From the NCBI GenBank assembly GCA_030145305.1, contig JAQYVX010000007.1:62001-126000 (forward strand): DNA of 64,000 bases. Reading direction: 5' to 3'. The position numbers were made by a program, and so were the translations under genes. Positions 7,276 through 16,327 of the stretch are shown here, one piece after another. The first letter of the stretch is position 1, and each line of letters begins with the position of its first letter. The notes under the pieces are model-generated. The model was given only the letters and a program-made list of their open reading frames with translations. It had not been told where the DNA came from and searched no databases. The DNA comes from Halarcobacter sp. GTDB lineage: Bacteria; Campylobacterota; Campylobacteria; Campylobacterales; Arcobacteraceae.

Positions 7276-9270
7276 TTATAAAGACTCTAAAAGTTCATCA
7301 AAGTTGACTAATTCAAAATCAATTAAAGAGTCTAAATATTTCTCTTTAAAGTACTGACTTGCACTAGAAAACTTTAATCCTTGAATTAATTGTACACCTG
7401 TTAAAAAATCTGCTCCATCATCATTTAAAATTGCTTTTATCAGCGATATTTGAATTGAAGCTTCGTTATATTTTCCAGCTTCTAATAAAGCAGCAACCAT
7501 TAAATACATAGTATATTTATCTTCAACTTTATATTTTTTTTGCAATTTATTAATTATTTTTATTGCTTTATTAGGCTTATTATCATGTAATTCTTTTAAT
7601 GCCTTAGTTTTTAAATAAGAAGGGCTTTCTTCAGCATTTAATGTTAAGTCAGCTTTATAAAAAAGTCCAATAGCTTTTAACAAATCAATATAATATTGAG
7701 TTATTATAAAAGGACCTTCTAAGAAATTATTATTTATTTCTAAGGGTATGTTATCTTGTAATCTAGCAAAATAAGTATAATCATTTTCATTTTCACCTCT
7801 AATTGCTAATTTCATTAAGTAAACTAAGGGATCTTTATAATGCTCTGTAAACAAAGGATGATTTAAATCAATCTCATCTTCTTCTAATTTTACTAAATAG
7901 TCTAAGGCTTTGTAAAAAATAGTTTTTTGATAACTTAAAGGATCAAAAGATACTTTAAAAGCATTATTTACAAATATTTTATATAACATTTGTCCAAAAT
8001 ACTTATACATACCATCTTTTGATTTGATATTTTGTTCAATATATTCAAGGTCTTTTATTTTTTTTCCAATTTTTTTTGCACTTATAAGTGTCATTACAGA
8101 ATAAAGTTTATTCCCTGGATTTAGTTTATAAGCTTTTGAAAAATATTGATATGCATTATGAAAGTCATTAATTTGTGCATAACAAAGAGCTAAATTGTAA
8201 TATACATAAGAATTAGAATCTTCTTGAATAAAAGATTTAAGTTTATTAACTCTTATTATTGGATCTTCTTGAATGATATCAATAAACTTTGAATTATAAG
8301 CTACCATATCTTCAAGACTTTCTACATTTTGCTTATCTTTAAATATAAAACCTTTTGAAACATCATATAAAATTTCTTTATTATCAGAAAAAATAAAAGG
8401 AGAAAAATAGAACATAAAGTCTTTTTTTCTATCATCATCAAATTTTGTTACAAAATGTAAATATTGTTTTGTAGTATATTTATTTTTATTAAAAAAGATT
8501 TTTAAAGGATAATCTAAATTTGTTCTAAAATTTTCTTTTCTCTTATTAAGTTCTTCTAAATGATCTTTTAATTTTTCTAGTTCATTCGATTTTAAATCCC
8601 TAAAAACCATTAACCAATATATTTGATCAATTTTTTCTTGATTAAAAGTTTCTATTTTTGCTTTTTCTAAAAATTTTTCTGCATTTACATAGTCTTTTAT
8701 TTTTATATATAGAATTGCTTTTTTTAATTCCATAGGATATTCCATTGAATTTAAAATATTTAATGCTTTTTCATAATCTTTAAGTATTATATATGTATCT
8801 GATACCATTCTTTTTGAGTGTTCACTCAGTTTTTTATACTTTTTGGTAATATCAATAATTGTTTCTAAGTACTTTCTATCTTTTTTAATTTGATAAAGAT
8901 AAAAACATGCAGAAATATATTCATAAGTATTAGAAAAAGCTGCTTTTTTATAATCATATATATTATTTAAATATAGTAAAGAATTTTCTATTTGATTTAA
9001 TTTGTAATAAGCAATTCCAATATTTAGGAAAGATGGTATTTTAAGAATTTCAGATGTCTCTTTTAATATTTTTATTGCTTTTAGATATTCCGCTCTCTCT
9101 AAATGTAAAATAGCCTTATTAAACTCTACTTGTAATCTAAAATTTTCTTGATTTTCTTTTAACATATTATACTTAAATAATATCTCAGGTTGAGAATCGA
9201 TAACATCATTTTTTGCAAATAATAATGTAGTATAAAAAGTTAGTGTAAATATTAATAAAGCTTTTTTCAA
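7276..9270 (-). CDS. Periplasmic TPR-repeat protein, possible PflA-like motor-associated protein
   Basis: The 664-residue product starts with a signal peptide (residues 1-19, ending LLFA) and is otherwise nearly all helical. It shows repeated TPR-like helix pairs, for example around 65-100 (IPSFLNIGIAYYKLNQ) and 350-395 (YVYYNLALCYAQINDF). Campylobacter jejuni needs two TPR proteins, PflA (periplasmic) and PflB, for motor disk structures; a secreted TPR protein inside a flagellar cluster fits the PflA role, but this is inference from architecture. The start is TTG at 9270 after TAGG, and the gene follows the coiled-coil gene by seven bases. Confidence 0.6.
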   Translation of the reverse strand: MKKALLIFTLTFYTTLLFAKNDVIDSQPEILFKYNMLKENQENFRLQVEFNKAILHLERAEYLKAIKILKETSEILKIPSFLNIGIAYYKLNQIENSLLYLNNIYDYKKAAFSNTYEYISACFYLYQIKKDRKYLETIIDITKKYKKLSEHSKRMVSDTYIILKDYEKALNILNSMEYPMELKKAILYIKIKDYVNAEKFLEKAKIETFNQEKIDQIYWLMVFRDLKSNELEKLKDHLEELNKRKENFRTNLDYPLKIFFNKNKYTTKQYLHFVTKFDDDRKKDFMFYFSPFIFSDNKEILYDVSKGFIFKDKQNVESLEDMVAYNSKFIDIIQEDPIIRVNKLKSFIQEDSNSYVYYNLALCYAQINDFHNAYQYFSKAYKLNPGNKLYSVMTLISAKKIGKKIKDLEYIEQNIKSKDGMYKYFGQMLYKIFVNNAFKVSFDPLSYQKTIFYKALDYLVKLEEDEIDLNHPLFTEHYKDPLVYLMKLAIRGENENDYTYFARLQDNIPLEINNNFLEGPFIITQYYIDLLKAIGLFYKADLTLNAEESPSYLKTKALKELHDNKPNKAIKIINKLQKKYKVEDKYTMYLMVAALLEAGKYNEASIQISLIKAILNDDGADFLTGVQLIQGLKFSSASQYFKEKYLDSLIDFELVNFDELLESL

Positions 9271-9277
9271 AACTTAC

Positions 9278-9607
9278 CTATACCATTGTATTAACTTGAG
9301 CATAAAGTTCTTCTGTTCTATTCTCTAGATTTTCAACATTATGTTTTAGTTCTGTATTTTCAAGTCTTAGCTTTTGTAAGTCATTTCTTGCAACCTGCAG
9401 AGTTTCTTGATTATTTTTAAGAGTTCCTGTACTTACTTTTACTTGTTTTTCATATTTTTCTATTATTGATTGAAGTTTTTTATTCTCTTCTTCAATAATA
9501 TTTTTTTCTTCATTTACTTTTCTATATAAAGATTTATATACGTTTGTACTTGAAAAAAAATATAAAAGTAAAATTCCAATAATTGTGATTAATAAAAAGT
9601 TATCCAA
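9278..9607 (-). CDS. Membrane-anchored coiled-coil protein of unknown function
   Basis: The 109-residue protein has one N-terminal membrane helix (residues about 3-20) followed by about 85 residues of heptad-rich coiled coil. I cannot name a family. Start TTG 9607 follows a GAGGG site by about five bases. It lies between flgE and the TPR gene and is very likely translated together with the latter, which suggests that the two products act together at the inner membrane/periplasm. Confidence 0.6.
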   Translation of the reverse strand: MDNFLLITIIGILLLYFFSSTNVYKSLYRKVNEEKNIIEEENKKLQSIIEKYEKQVKVSTGTLKNNQETLQVARNDLQKLRLENTELKHNVENLENRTEELYAQVNTMV

Positions 9608-9625
9608 TTTGTCCCTCTAGATTTC

Positions 9626-9660
9626 AAATAAGAGGAGCCTTTTAGCTTCCCCTCTTATTT
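9626..9660 (-). terminator. Hairpin terminator downstream of flgE
   Basis: The arms AAATAAGAGG (9626-9635) and CCTCTTATTT (9651-9660) form a 10-base-pair stem with a 15-base loop that can pair further. It begins five bases beyond the flgE stop. Uridines at the 3' side are part of the stem, so efficiency is uncertain, and reading through to the coiled-coil gene is likely. Confidence 0.6.
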
Positions 9661-9664
9661 CATA

Positions 9665-12043
9665 TTATCGTTTTAAGTTAATAAGTGTATTAAGTAACTC
9701 ATCTGATGTTGTAATAGATTTTGCATTTGCTTCAAATGCTCTTTGGAATACCATTAAATTAACTAAACTTTCTGATAAGTCTGCAGTTGAAAGTTCTAAT
9801 GTTTTACCTTCAATTTTTGCAGTTTTGTCATTGTTTAAGTTATAAATTGGATCACCTGAAGTATTTGTTTTTGCTAAAAGGTTATCTCCACTTGGATCTA
9901 AACCTCTATTACTGTTAAATAAAGCAATTGAAACTTGCCCAATTGCAAAATCAGCGCCATCTTGCTTCATTGTAATCAACCCTGTACTATCAACAGAAAA
10001 TTCTCCAAAAGCTGAATCAGAGATTCCTAAAGTATCTAACTTTAATTGTAATGAAGATTGAGTAGTTGTTTGATCTATTGTATTAACTAACTCAATAAAC
10101 TCAGCTCCCGCACCTTGTCTTCCACTATAATCATTGTTTTTATCTAAAGGAGTAAAAGCTGTCAAAGGAGAGGTACCTGTTCCATCAGGAGCCCGCTTCA
10201 TACTACCACTAAACTCTACATCAAAGTTTTTATCTTTTGTTTCAATTACTAAATTTCCATTGATGTTTTTTGCTGTTACATACTCAGATAATAAGAATGA
10301 ATTTGTTGTTGAAGGTGCTCCAGAAGAAGAATTTGCATATGAATAGGTTGTTGTACCATTAATAGCATTAACTACATCATCAATTGAACTTACTCCATCC
10401 ATAAATATACTAAGAGGAATTGCTGGAGTGGATGAATTATCACCAGGAACAGGGATTACTCTATCTAATTCTTTATCATAAATTGTCATTCCATATAAAA
10501 AGTCAAAAGGTGTAGTACCATCAAATCCTAAATCAGAAGGAGTATAAACATCTTGCTGTTTACCACTAATTGCTTCCGATAAGGCATCTCTTGCACTTTG
10601 TAATGCACCAACCCCTGTACCAACAATTGCAGATGTTGATGTTTGAAAGGAACCAGCTACATTGTTATTTCCTGAGTTCTCTCCAATTTCAGTAATTGTA
10701 AATGTTTCGCCAGGGATTAATGATTCTATTTGAATAATACCTTTTAACATATCTTTAGTTTTTGTTGATAACTTAAAAGTTTCATTCTCTTGTAAAACAT
10801 CATTACCTGATGTTGCTGTTATGTCACTCTCATCAGCCATATAAGCTCTTAAGCCAGGTATTTGTGAAAGTTTATCTGCAAGACCTTTATATGTTGCTAT
10901 TCTACTTGCTGCAATATCAAAATCTTGGATTATTGCTGAGTCATAAGTTCTTTCTTTAGCTGGACTGGTAGAAACACCAGTTACAACAACAGTATTTGTA
11001 GATGCAGTAGCTGCAATACCAGCTGCAACACCAGCTGCTGCTAAACCAGTAGCAACATCTGCACTACTTGCATCAGGAGATTTAGCTGTATATTTAAAAG
11101 TTGTATCATCAACTGTCATTTCATATGTCGTGCCAAGAGTAAAAGTGTCAATCGTATTTGTAGCAGTAAAAGGACCTGCTCCAGTCATTGCAATACTTGC
11201 AGAATTAAGTTCAAAATTATCTTTAAAAGCATCATCAGCTATAACAGACGTATAATTTTGAGAGATTGTATTACCTCCTATATTTACATATACTTGGTCT
11301 CCCCCTTTACTTATTAAAGCTTCATTTCCAGATTTAAAGTTTACTTGTGATATTTGTGCAGTTGAACTAGCACTCCCACCATCAGGAGTATCTTTTAATT
11401 TTTGTAGCCATGTAGAGTAGTTTGATACCAAAGCTTCTACATCTGATTCTTTTGCAGATTTAGTTTTTCCACCTGCGCCTTCAAAGATTGTAGAAGAATC
11501 AGCTTTTGCTGAAGCTGAGTAGTCAGTTGCTTTTGCAGTGATTGTTTCTATATAATTTGAATGACTAACTACCTTTGAAGTTAATAGTTTTGTAAAATCA
11601 TTTGTAAACATTTTAGTATTTGGGTTAGTACTTATTACATCACTCCCAGAATCAATAGCACGCATAGCCCAGCCTTGGACTTCATTTCCTGCGGCATCTT
11701 GCAATGTACCATTATCACCCATCCTAAAGTTACCTGCTCTTGTAAAAAGAGTTTCAGCACTTCCACTAGAACGTGTATTTAATACTGTAAAGAACCCTTC
11801 ACCACTAAGTGCCATATCGTAATTAACACCTGTAAGTTTTAAGTTTCCTTGTACATACAATTTTTCTGCATCAAGTATTTTAGAACCTTTTCCAATTCTA
11901 TCTTGATACATTTGGTCTGCAAATGATATTCTAGAGGCTTTATACCCTATTGTATTTACGTTTGCTATATTATGAGATTCGTTATCTAACGCTGCTTGGT
12001 GAGACGCTAGTCCCGAAATTCCTGTCCATAATGCTCCGATCAT
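9665..12043 (-). CDS. flgE: Flagellar hook protein FlgE (long form)
   Basis: FlgE builds the extracellular hook. This copy is 792 residues, far longer than enterobacterial FlgE (about 400) but in the range known for Campylobacterota hooks. Both export/polymerisation ends are intact: the N-terminus ALWTGISGLASHQAALD with NIANVNTIGYKAS, and the C-terminal helix LVNLMVFQRAFEANAKS. The central 500 or so residues are Ala, Ser, Thr and Gly rich and would be the surface domains. The ATG at 12043 has a good AAGGA site. It is preceded by a second, shorter hook-like gene and a strong hairpin. Confidence 0.93.
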   Translation of the reverse strand: MIGALWTGISGLASHQAALDNESHNIANVNTIGYKASRISFADQMYQDRIGKGSKILDAEKLYVQGNLKLTGVNYDMALSGEGFFTVLNTRSSGSAETLFTRAGNFRMGDNGTLQDAAGNEVQGWAMRAIDSGSDVISTNPNTKMFTNDFTKLLTSKVVSHSNYIETITAKATDYSASAKADSSTIFEGAGGKTKSAKESDVEALVSNYSTWLQKLKDTPDGGSASSTAQISQVNFKSGNEALISKGGDQVYVNIGGNTISQNYTSVIADDAFKDNFELNSASIAMTGAGPFTATNTIDTFTLGTTYEMTVDDTTFKYTAKSPDASSADVATGLAAAGVAAGIAATASTNTVVVTGVSTSPAKERTYDSAIIQDFDIAASRIATYKGLADKLSQIPGLRAYMADESDITATSGNDVLQENETFKLSTKTKDMLKGIIQIESLIPGETFTITEIGENSGNNNVAGSFQTSTSAIVGTGVGALQSARDALSEAISGKQQDVYTPSDLGFDGTTPFDFLYGMTIYDKELDRVIPVPGDNSSTPAIPLSIFMDGVSSIDDVVNAINGTTTYSYANSSSGAPSTTNSFLLSEYVTAKNINGNLVIETKDKNFDVEFSGSMKRAPDGTGTSPLTAFTPLDKNNDYSGRQGAGAEFIELVNTIDQTTTQSSLQLKLDTLGISDSAFGEFSVDSTGLITMKQDGADFAIGQVSIALFNSNRGLDPSGDNLLAKTNTSGDPIYNLNNDKTAKIEGKTLELSTADLSESLVNLMVFQRAFEANAKSITTSDELLNTLINLKR

Positions 12044-12083
12044 GATTTATCCTTTAGATAAATTTTTAAACACTCTCATGTTC

Positions 12084-12115
12084 AAATATTAGCACTTCAA
12101 AAAGTACTAATATTT
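12084..12115 (-). terminator. Strong hairpin between the two hook genes
   Basis: The arms 12084-12097 and 12102-12115 pair over 14 bases with one mismatch (a G-U pair in the minus-strand RNA) around a four-base loop. It lies 18 bases past the stop of the short hook-like gene and 40 before the ATG of flgE. It may act as a partial terminator or as an RNA-stabilising end that sets the ratio of the two products. Confidence 0.65.
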
Positions 12116-12133
12116 AGACACAAAAAGTTACAA

Positions 12134-13582
12134 CTACCTTTTTAACTCTATTGCTGTTTTTAAGAACTCATCTGATGTTGTAATAGATTTAGAGCTAGCT
12201 TCATATGCTCTTTGAAAAACCATTAAATCAACTAAATCATCCCCTAAATTTGTATTACTAAGTTCCACTGAAGCACCTACTAATTTATTAAGTGAAGTGG
12301 CATTCTTAGCTTCGCTTGTTTCTGAACCTATTGAATAAAGATTATTTCCTTGAGGAAGTAAAGAGTCTGGATTAATAAAAGATGCCGTTTCTAGTCTTCC
12401 AATTAAAAATTTATTCTCTCCATCTTTTGCATAAATTGCCCCATCTTCAATTGAAAGTGTCCCAAAATTATTCTCTGAAATATTCAAATTATTAAGTTTC
12501 AACTGTAACTGCCCTACACTTGCTAAAGATGTATTGGAAATTGTATTTGTCATTTCAAGAAGTTTAGCATCTGCATTTTCTAAGGCAGTTTTTAAAGCAT
12601 CTCTTGAACTATTTACCATTGCAATTCCTGAACCTAAAACAGGAGCTACCGTTTCAACCACACCATAACCACCACTATTAATTGCAGGTGAAGTGATATT
12701 TATATTTTTCCCTGGAGTTAAAGTTGTTATTGTAAGTAAACCATTTGAATCAACATTTGCACTTAAACCTTTTAAATTTGATAATTTATCTGCAAATTTG
12801 TTAATAGTAGTTTGTTGATCTATCTCAAAGTTTTGTTTTACTAAATCCCCATTTACATATGTTTCAATAAAACTTTCAGGCCCTTGAAGTTTACTTGTAA
12901 AATCTGAAAAATCTATTTGAGTTACTTGTGAAGAAGAAGAAGTTCCTGGAACTATTGGATTTGCCGAATACAATTTAAGTTTTTCTTTATAATCAGTAAG
13001 CAAAGCATCTATGTCTGCAACTTTTCCACTAGCTGTTTTAAAACCATTTCCTGAAATACCACTATCAACAGCACTTGAAATATAGTTTGTTGATTTTGAA
13101 TTAATTGATTGGTTAAAAGTAGAATTACTTATAATTTCTGAAGCTATTGAGTTTGAGTAATCACTATTAAACTGTGTTGTAGCATCACTTGAAATGATAT
13201 TCGAAATATTCGTTTGGCTTCCTAATACTTTATTACCATCCGCAGATTCTAATGTACCATCAATTCCTATTTTAAAATTACCAGCTCTTGTATAAAAAGT
13301 TTGATCATTTACTATATCTTTTACAATAAAGAAACCGTCACCTTCAATACCTACATCGAGTGGATTATTTGTAAGTTTTATATTTCCTTGCTCAAAATTC
13401 TTCTCTACAGATTGAATATTTACACCTTTTCCATATCTTGATTGATACATCATATCTTCAAAAGAAATCTCATCAGCTTTATGCCCAATTGTATTTGCAT
13501 TAGTTACATTATTTGATTGAGTACTCAATGCTTTTTCGTAAGTATTTAATCCAGTAAGCCCATTCCATAATCCACTAATCAT
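12134..13582 (-). CDS. Second FlgE-like hook protein (short form)
   Basis: A 482-residue protein with the same terminal regions as the long hook protein: N-terminus LWNGLTGLNTYEKALST with NVTNANTIGHKAD, and C-terminus LVDLMVFQRAYEASSKS. The central domain is about 300 residues shorter. The shared ends show paralogy; the middles do not look alike. It directly follows flgD, the hook cap, in the place of the main hook gene in many bacteria. It may be a minor hook component, a hook-base adaptor or an alternative hook. ATG 13582 has an AGGA site. Confidence 0.85.
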   Translation of the reverse strand: MISGLWNGLTGLNTYEKALSTQSNNVTNANTIGHKADEISFEDMMYQSRYGKGVNIQSVEKNFEQGNIKLTNNPLDVGIEGDGFFIVKDIVNDQTFYTRAGNFKIGIDGTLESADGNKVLGSQTNISNIISSDATTQFNSDYSNSIASEIISNSTFNQSINSKSTNYISSAVDSGISGNGFKTASGKVADIDALLTDYKEKLKLYSANPIVPGTSSSSQVTQIDFSDFTSKLQGPESFIETYVNGDLVKQNFEIDQQTTINKFADKLSNLKGLSANVDSNGLLTITTLTPGKNINITSPAINSGGYGVVETVAPVLGSGIAMVNSSRDALKTALENADAKLLEMTNTISNTSLASVGQLQLKLNNLNISENNFGTLSIEDGAIYAKDGENKFLIGRLETASFINPDSLLPQGNNLYSIGSETSEAKNATSLNKLVGASVELSNTNLGDDLVDLMVFQRAYEASSKSITTSDEFLKTAIELKR

Positions 13583-13591
13583 GATTTAATC

Positions 13592-14260
13592 CTAAAATAT
13601 TTTTGTTATACTACCAAAAGGTATGCTAACTAATTGATCTGAATAAACAGGAAGAACAGCACCGTTCATTGTATAGCCAGAATTAGATACTTCTTCAAGA
13701 TTTTCATCCAAAATTACAGGTAAGCCATCTTTTTCTATTACATTACCAACATCTTCTAAAGCAACTTTAAACCCTGTTTTATTACCTTCCGCATCCAATA
13801 TTTCACCATTTAGATCATATATAATATTTTTTCCATCAGCATCTTGAATTTGATCTTCAATATATAAGATTTGTTGTGCTTTAACATTGACTTCTCCATC
13901 AATATTCTCAACAGATCTTACAGTATAGGCTTTGTTAATTCCATCATCACTTATATTTCCATCTTCAATATTTTTTCCAATAACTGCTGCTGCATTTGAA
14001 AGAGCTGATTGAGAGAATGTTTTTGCTAAAGATTCCATTGTTTCAATTGTTTGAAGATTTGTTTCGATAGAAGACATCTGCATTTGAGTATCCAGCATTC
14101 TTTGAGAATCCATAGGTTTGGTAGGATCTTGCATTTTTAATTCTTCTATCATAAGTTTTAAGAAATCTTCATTAGTTAACTTATCATTACTAACTGCTGT
14201 AGTATATGAACTTCCATCTATTCCAGTATTTGCATTTACCGTTACATTATCAACTGCCAT
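13592..14260 (-). CDS. flgD: Flagellar hook assembly (cap) protein FlgD
   Basis: FlgD caps the growing hook and is needed for FlgE polymerisation. The N-terminal signature is clear at about residues 29-60 (LTNEDFLKLMIEELKMQDP followed by PMDSQRMLDTQMQMSSIE). The C-terminal part, normally the Ig-like cap domain, is divergent, as is usual. The 222-residue length is typical. It lies nine bases after fliN and ten before the short hook gene, so cap and hook subunits are expressed together. Confidence 0.93.
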   Translation of the reverse strand: MAVDNVTVNANTGIDGSSYTTAVSNDKLTNEDFLKLMIEELKMQDPTKPMDSQRMLDTQMQMSSIETNLQTIETMESLAKTFSQSALSNAAAVIGKNIEDGNISDDGINKAYTVRSVENIDGEVNVKAQQILYIEDQIQDADGKNIIYDLNGEILDAEGNKTGFKVALEDVGNVIEKDGLPVILDENLEEVSNSGYTMNGAVLPVYSDQLVSIPFGSITKIF

Positions 14261-14269
14261 ATTAAACTC

Positions 14270-14557
14270 CTATCTAATATTTTCTTCAAAGAAATATCTA
14301 ACTACATTATCAGAATCCATTGCCTCTTGCACTCTAACTGCAAGCTTCTCATCTATTACAATAATATCACCGGTTCCTATAATTCTTTTATTAACATAAA
14401 TATCACCACCTGAACCAGCAGGCTTGTCTAAGGACAAAATATCCCCAGTACTTAAATCTAAAAATTCTTTTATAGTAATACTTGCATTTCCCAACATTAC
14501 GTCAACAACAATTTGTGTATCTACTAATAAATCATAATCTCTTTCTGTAATTTCCAT
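14270..14557 (-). CDS. fliN: Flagellar motor switch protein FliN
   Basis: FliN is the small C-ring protein that forms the bottom of the switch. This is a 95-residue single SpoA domain with VVDVMLGNASITIKEFL, LSTGDILSLDKPAG and a C-terminal VRVQEAMD region, the standard FliN pattern. It coexists with FliY, as is normal in Campylobacterota. It is the first gene of the fliN-flgD-hook unit behind an extended -10 promoter. Confidence 0.9.
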   Translation of the reverse strand: MEITERDYDLLVDTQIVVDVMLGNASITIKEFLDLSTGDILSLDKPAGSGGDIYVNKRIIGTGDIIVIDEKLAVRVQEAMDSDNVVRYFFEENIR

Positions 14558-14583
14558 AACAATACTTTTTCGTAAATTTGAAT

Positions 14584-14589
14584 ATTATA
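14584..14589 (-). promoter_or_regulatory. Extended -10 promoter of fliN-flgD
   Basis: The minus strand reads TGGTATAAT, a TGN-extended -10 box, 26 bases before the fliN ATG. It lies in the 103-base gap after fliH. This is a sigma70-type signal; no GG-N10-GC sigma54 element was found in the same gap. Confidence 0.6.
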
Positions 14590-14595
14590 CCATAA

Positions 14596-14651
14596 AAATA
14601 GTTATTCTTTATTTTTTGTAAAAAACTATTTGTTAAAAAAAGAAAGAATAA
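14596..14651 (-). terminator. Overlapping alternative hairpins after fliH
   Basis: Two competing stems share bases: AAATAGTT (14596-14603) pairs with 14624-14631, and TTATTCTTT (14602-14610) pairs with 14643-14651. The second starts ten bases past the fliH stop. They lie just upstream of the fliN promoter. Either could terminate the cheY-fliH transcript. Confidence 0.4.
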
Positions 14652-14660
14652 AAAGTAGTT

Positions 14661-15317
14661 TTAAAGAACAGAATCTAATGATTCTAACATTGAGTTTACT
14701 TTAGCTTCAATATTTCCATCAAAATTTCCTAAATCACTTGCAATAACAACCCCACCTATTGTTACATTAGCATCTTCTACTAATTCAATAAATTTTTCTA
14801 AATTTAAATCATTTTTTAATATCTCATAATCTTTTGGATTTAAATGAATTTTTATCTTTGTAGCACTTTTAATTTTATGAAGTAAGTGAGTAATAGTCTG
14901 TTTTGCAATTGAAGCAGAGTTTTCACCAACTTCAATTGAGATAATTTTTTGAGCTATTGAAATAGAAGTTTTTAAAAGTTTTGTTTCCATTTGAAAAGTT
15001 GCTTGTTCAAAAAAGTTTGCATAATGTTTTAAATCTTTTATAGCTTGAACAACTTGAGCATCTATATCTCTTCCTGAAATTCCGTTGTTTTCAAGGAGTG
15101 TAATTTTTTGATCAATTTGACTTATTTTACCGGTCAAAGCTCTTATTTCATTTAATACTGGATCCATGTTTCCATTAATTTCTTTATTGTTTAAAACTGC
15201 ATGAGAATTTACTGTTTCAGTTTGTGTATTATTAATAAATGAACCCAATTGATAATTCTGAACATCATCATTTTTACTTAAAATCTTTGCGCTTGAGTAA
15301 ACATTATTTTTTTCCAT
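14661..15317 (-). CDS. fliH: Flagellar assembly protein FliH
   Basis: FliH is the cytoplasmic regulator and stalk of the export ATPase FliI. The 218-residue protein has a variable N-terminus, a helical middle (IRALTGKISQIDQKITLLE) and the C-terminal region typical of FliH/V-ATPase E subunits (KIKIHLNPKDYEILK, then NVTIGGVVIASD and GNIEAKVNSMLESL). It overlaps the fliG stop by one base, in the standard fliF-fliG-fliH order. fliI does not follow here and must be elsewhere. Confidence 0.9.
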   Translation of the reverse strand: MEKNNVYSSAKILSKNDDVQNYQLGSFINNTQTETVNSHAVLNNKEINGNMDPVLNEIRALTGKISQIDQKITLLENNGISGRDIDAQVVQAIKDLKHYANFFEQATFQMETKLLKTSISIAQKIISIEVGENSASIAKQTITHLLHKIKSATKIKIHLNPKDYEILKNDLNLEKFIELVEDANVTIGGVVIASDLGNFDGNIEAKVNSMLESLDSVL

Positions 15318-16318
15318 TATTCATCCATATCTCTATCAATTGTACCCTCTTCAATCATTTTTTGGGCAACATCTAACATTTTTCTTTGAGCTGCTTCAAT
15401 ATCTTTAATTTTTACTTTTGTAAGCATTTCAAACTCTTCTTTAAATCTATCACTTGCTCTTTGAGACATTGAACTTGTAATTTTTAACATATCATCGTCT
15501 GTAGCATTTTTCATAGCAACTGCAACATCACCAGTATCTACATTTTGTAAAATTTTCATTACATATTCAGTATCTAATTTTAATAAGTCTTCAAATACAA
15601 ACATATTTTCTTTTATTTTTGTAGCTAATGAAGTATCAACACCATTAATATTCTTTAAAATATCTTGAGATTTAGGTCCAAGTCTATTTAACATATCGGC
15701 AACAACTTTTACTCCACCAACATCAACAATAGAAGATAAAAGAGATTCAAGTTTTTTCTCTAAAATTACAGAAATAGTTCTAACTACATCAGGAGATACA
15801 TCTTTAATTGTAGCCATTTGCATTGTTACTTTCACTTTAATATCTTCTTCAAGTTGCATTAAAACATCTGCTGCCTTTGGAGCTTCCATATGAGATAATA
15901 TTACGGCAATAGTTTGAGGTGATTCATCTTTAATAAAATCACATAATTGTTTAGGATTAATTGCATCAAGATAAGCAAACGATTGTGAAGCTAATTTCAT
16001 TCTAGATAATTTAGATAAAACTTCATCCGCTTCACTTTTTCCAAGTGATTTATACAAAATCTCTTTTGCATAATCATATCCACCTGAACTAATAAAACTT
16101 TTTGATCTAGTAAATAAATGAAACTCCTCTAAAACTGCTAAAGAAGTATCTTTATCAATAGAATTAATCATCGTTATATGAGTTGATATATCCTCAACAA
16201 CGTTTTTAGGTAAATGTTGAAAAATTTTTACTGTTGCCTCTTCTCCAATAAGGACACAAAAATTTGCAACCTTATCAAGCATAGACATTCCTTTTAATAC
16301 TTCACTAACCTCTGCCAT
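15317..16318 (-). CDS. fliG: Flagellar motor switch protein FliG
   Basis: FliG sits on the MS ring and interacts with the MotA stator to give torque. The 333-residue length is normal. Visible features are the N-terminal FliF-binding region (MLDKVANFCVLIGEEATVK), the middle domain with an EHPQ-like motif reading DESPQT, and the C-terminal torque helix with charged residues (ASDRFKEEFEML). It comes ten bases after fliF. Confidence 0.96.
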   Translation of the reverse strand: MAEVSEVLKGMSMLDKVANFCVLIGEEATVKIFQHLPKNVVEDISTHITMINSIDKDTSLAVLEEFHLFTRSKSFISSGGYDYAKEILYKSLGKSEADEVLSKLSRMKLASQSFAYLDAINPKQLCDFIKDESPQTIAVILSHMEAPKAADVLMQLEEDIKVKVTMQMATIKDVSPDVVRTISVILEKKLESLLSSIVDVGGVKVVADMLNRLGPKSQDILKNINGVDTSLATKIKENMFVFEDLLKLDTEYVMKILQNVDTGDVAVAMKNATDDDMLKITSSMSQRASDRFKEEFEMLTKVKIKDIEAAQRKMLDVAQKMIEEGTIDRDMDE

Positions 16319-16327
16319 ATTTTACCT

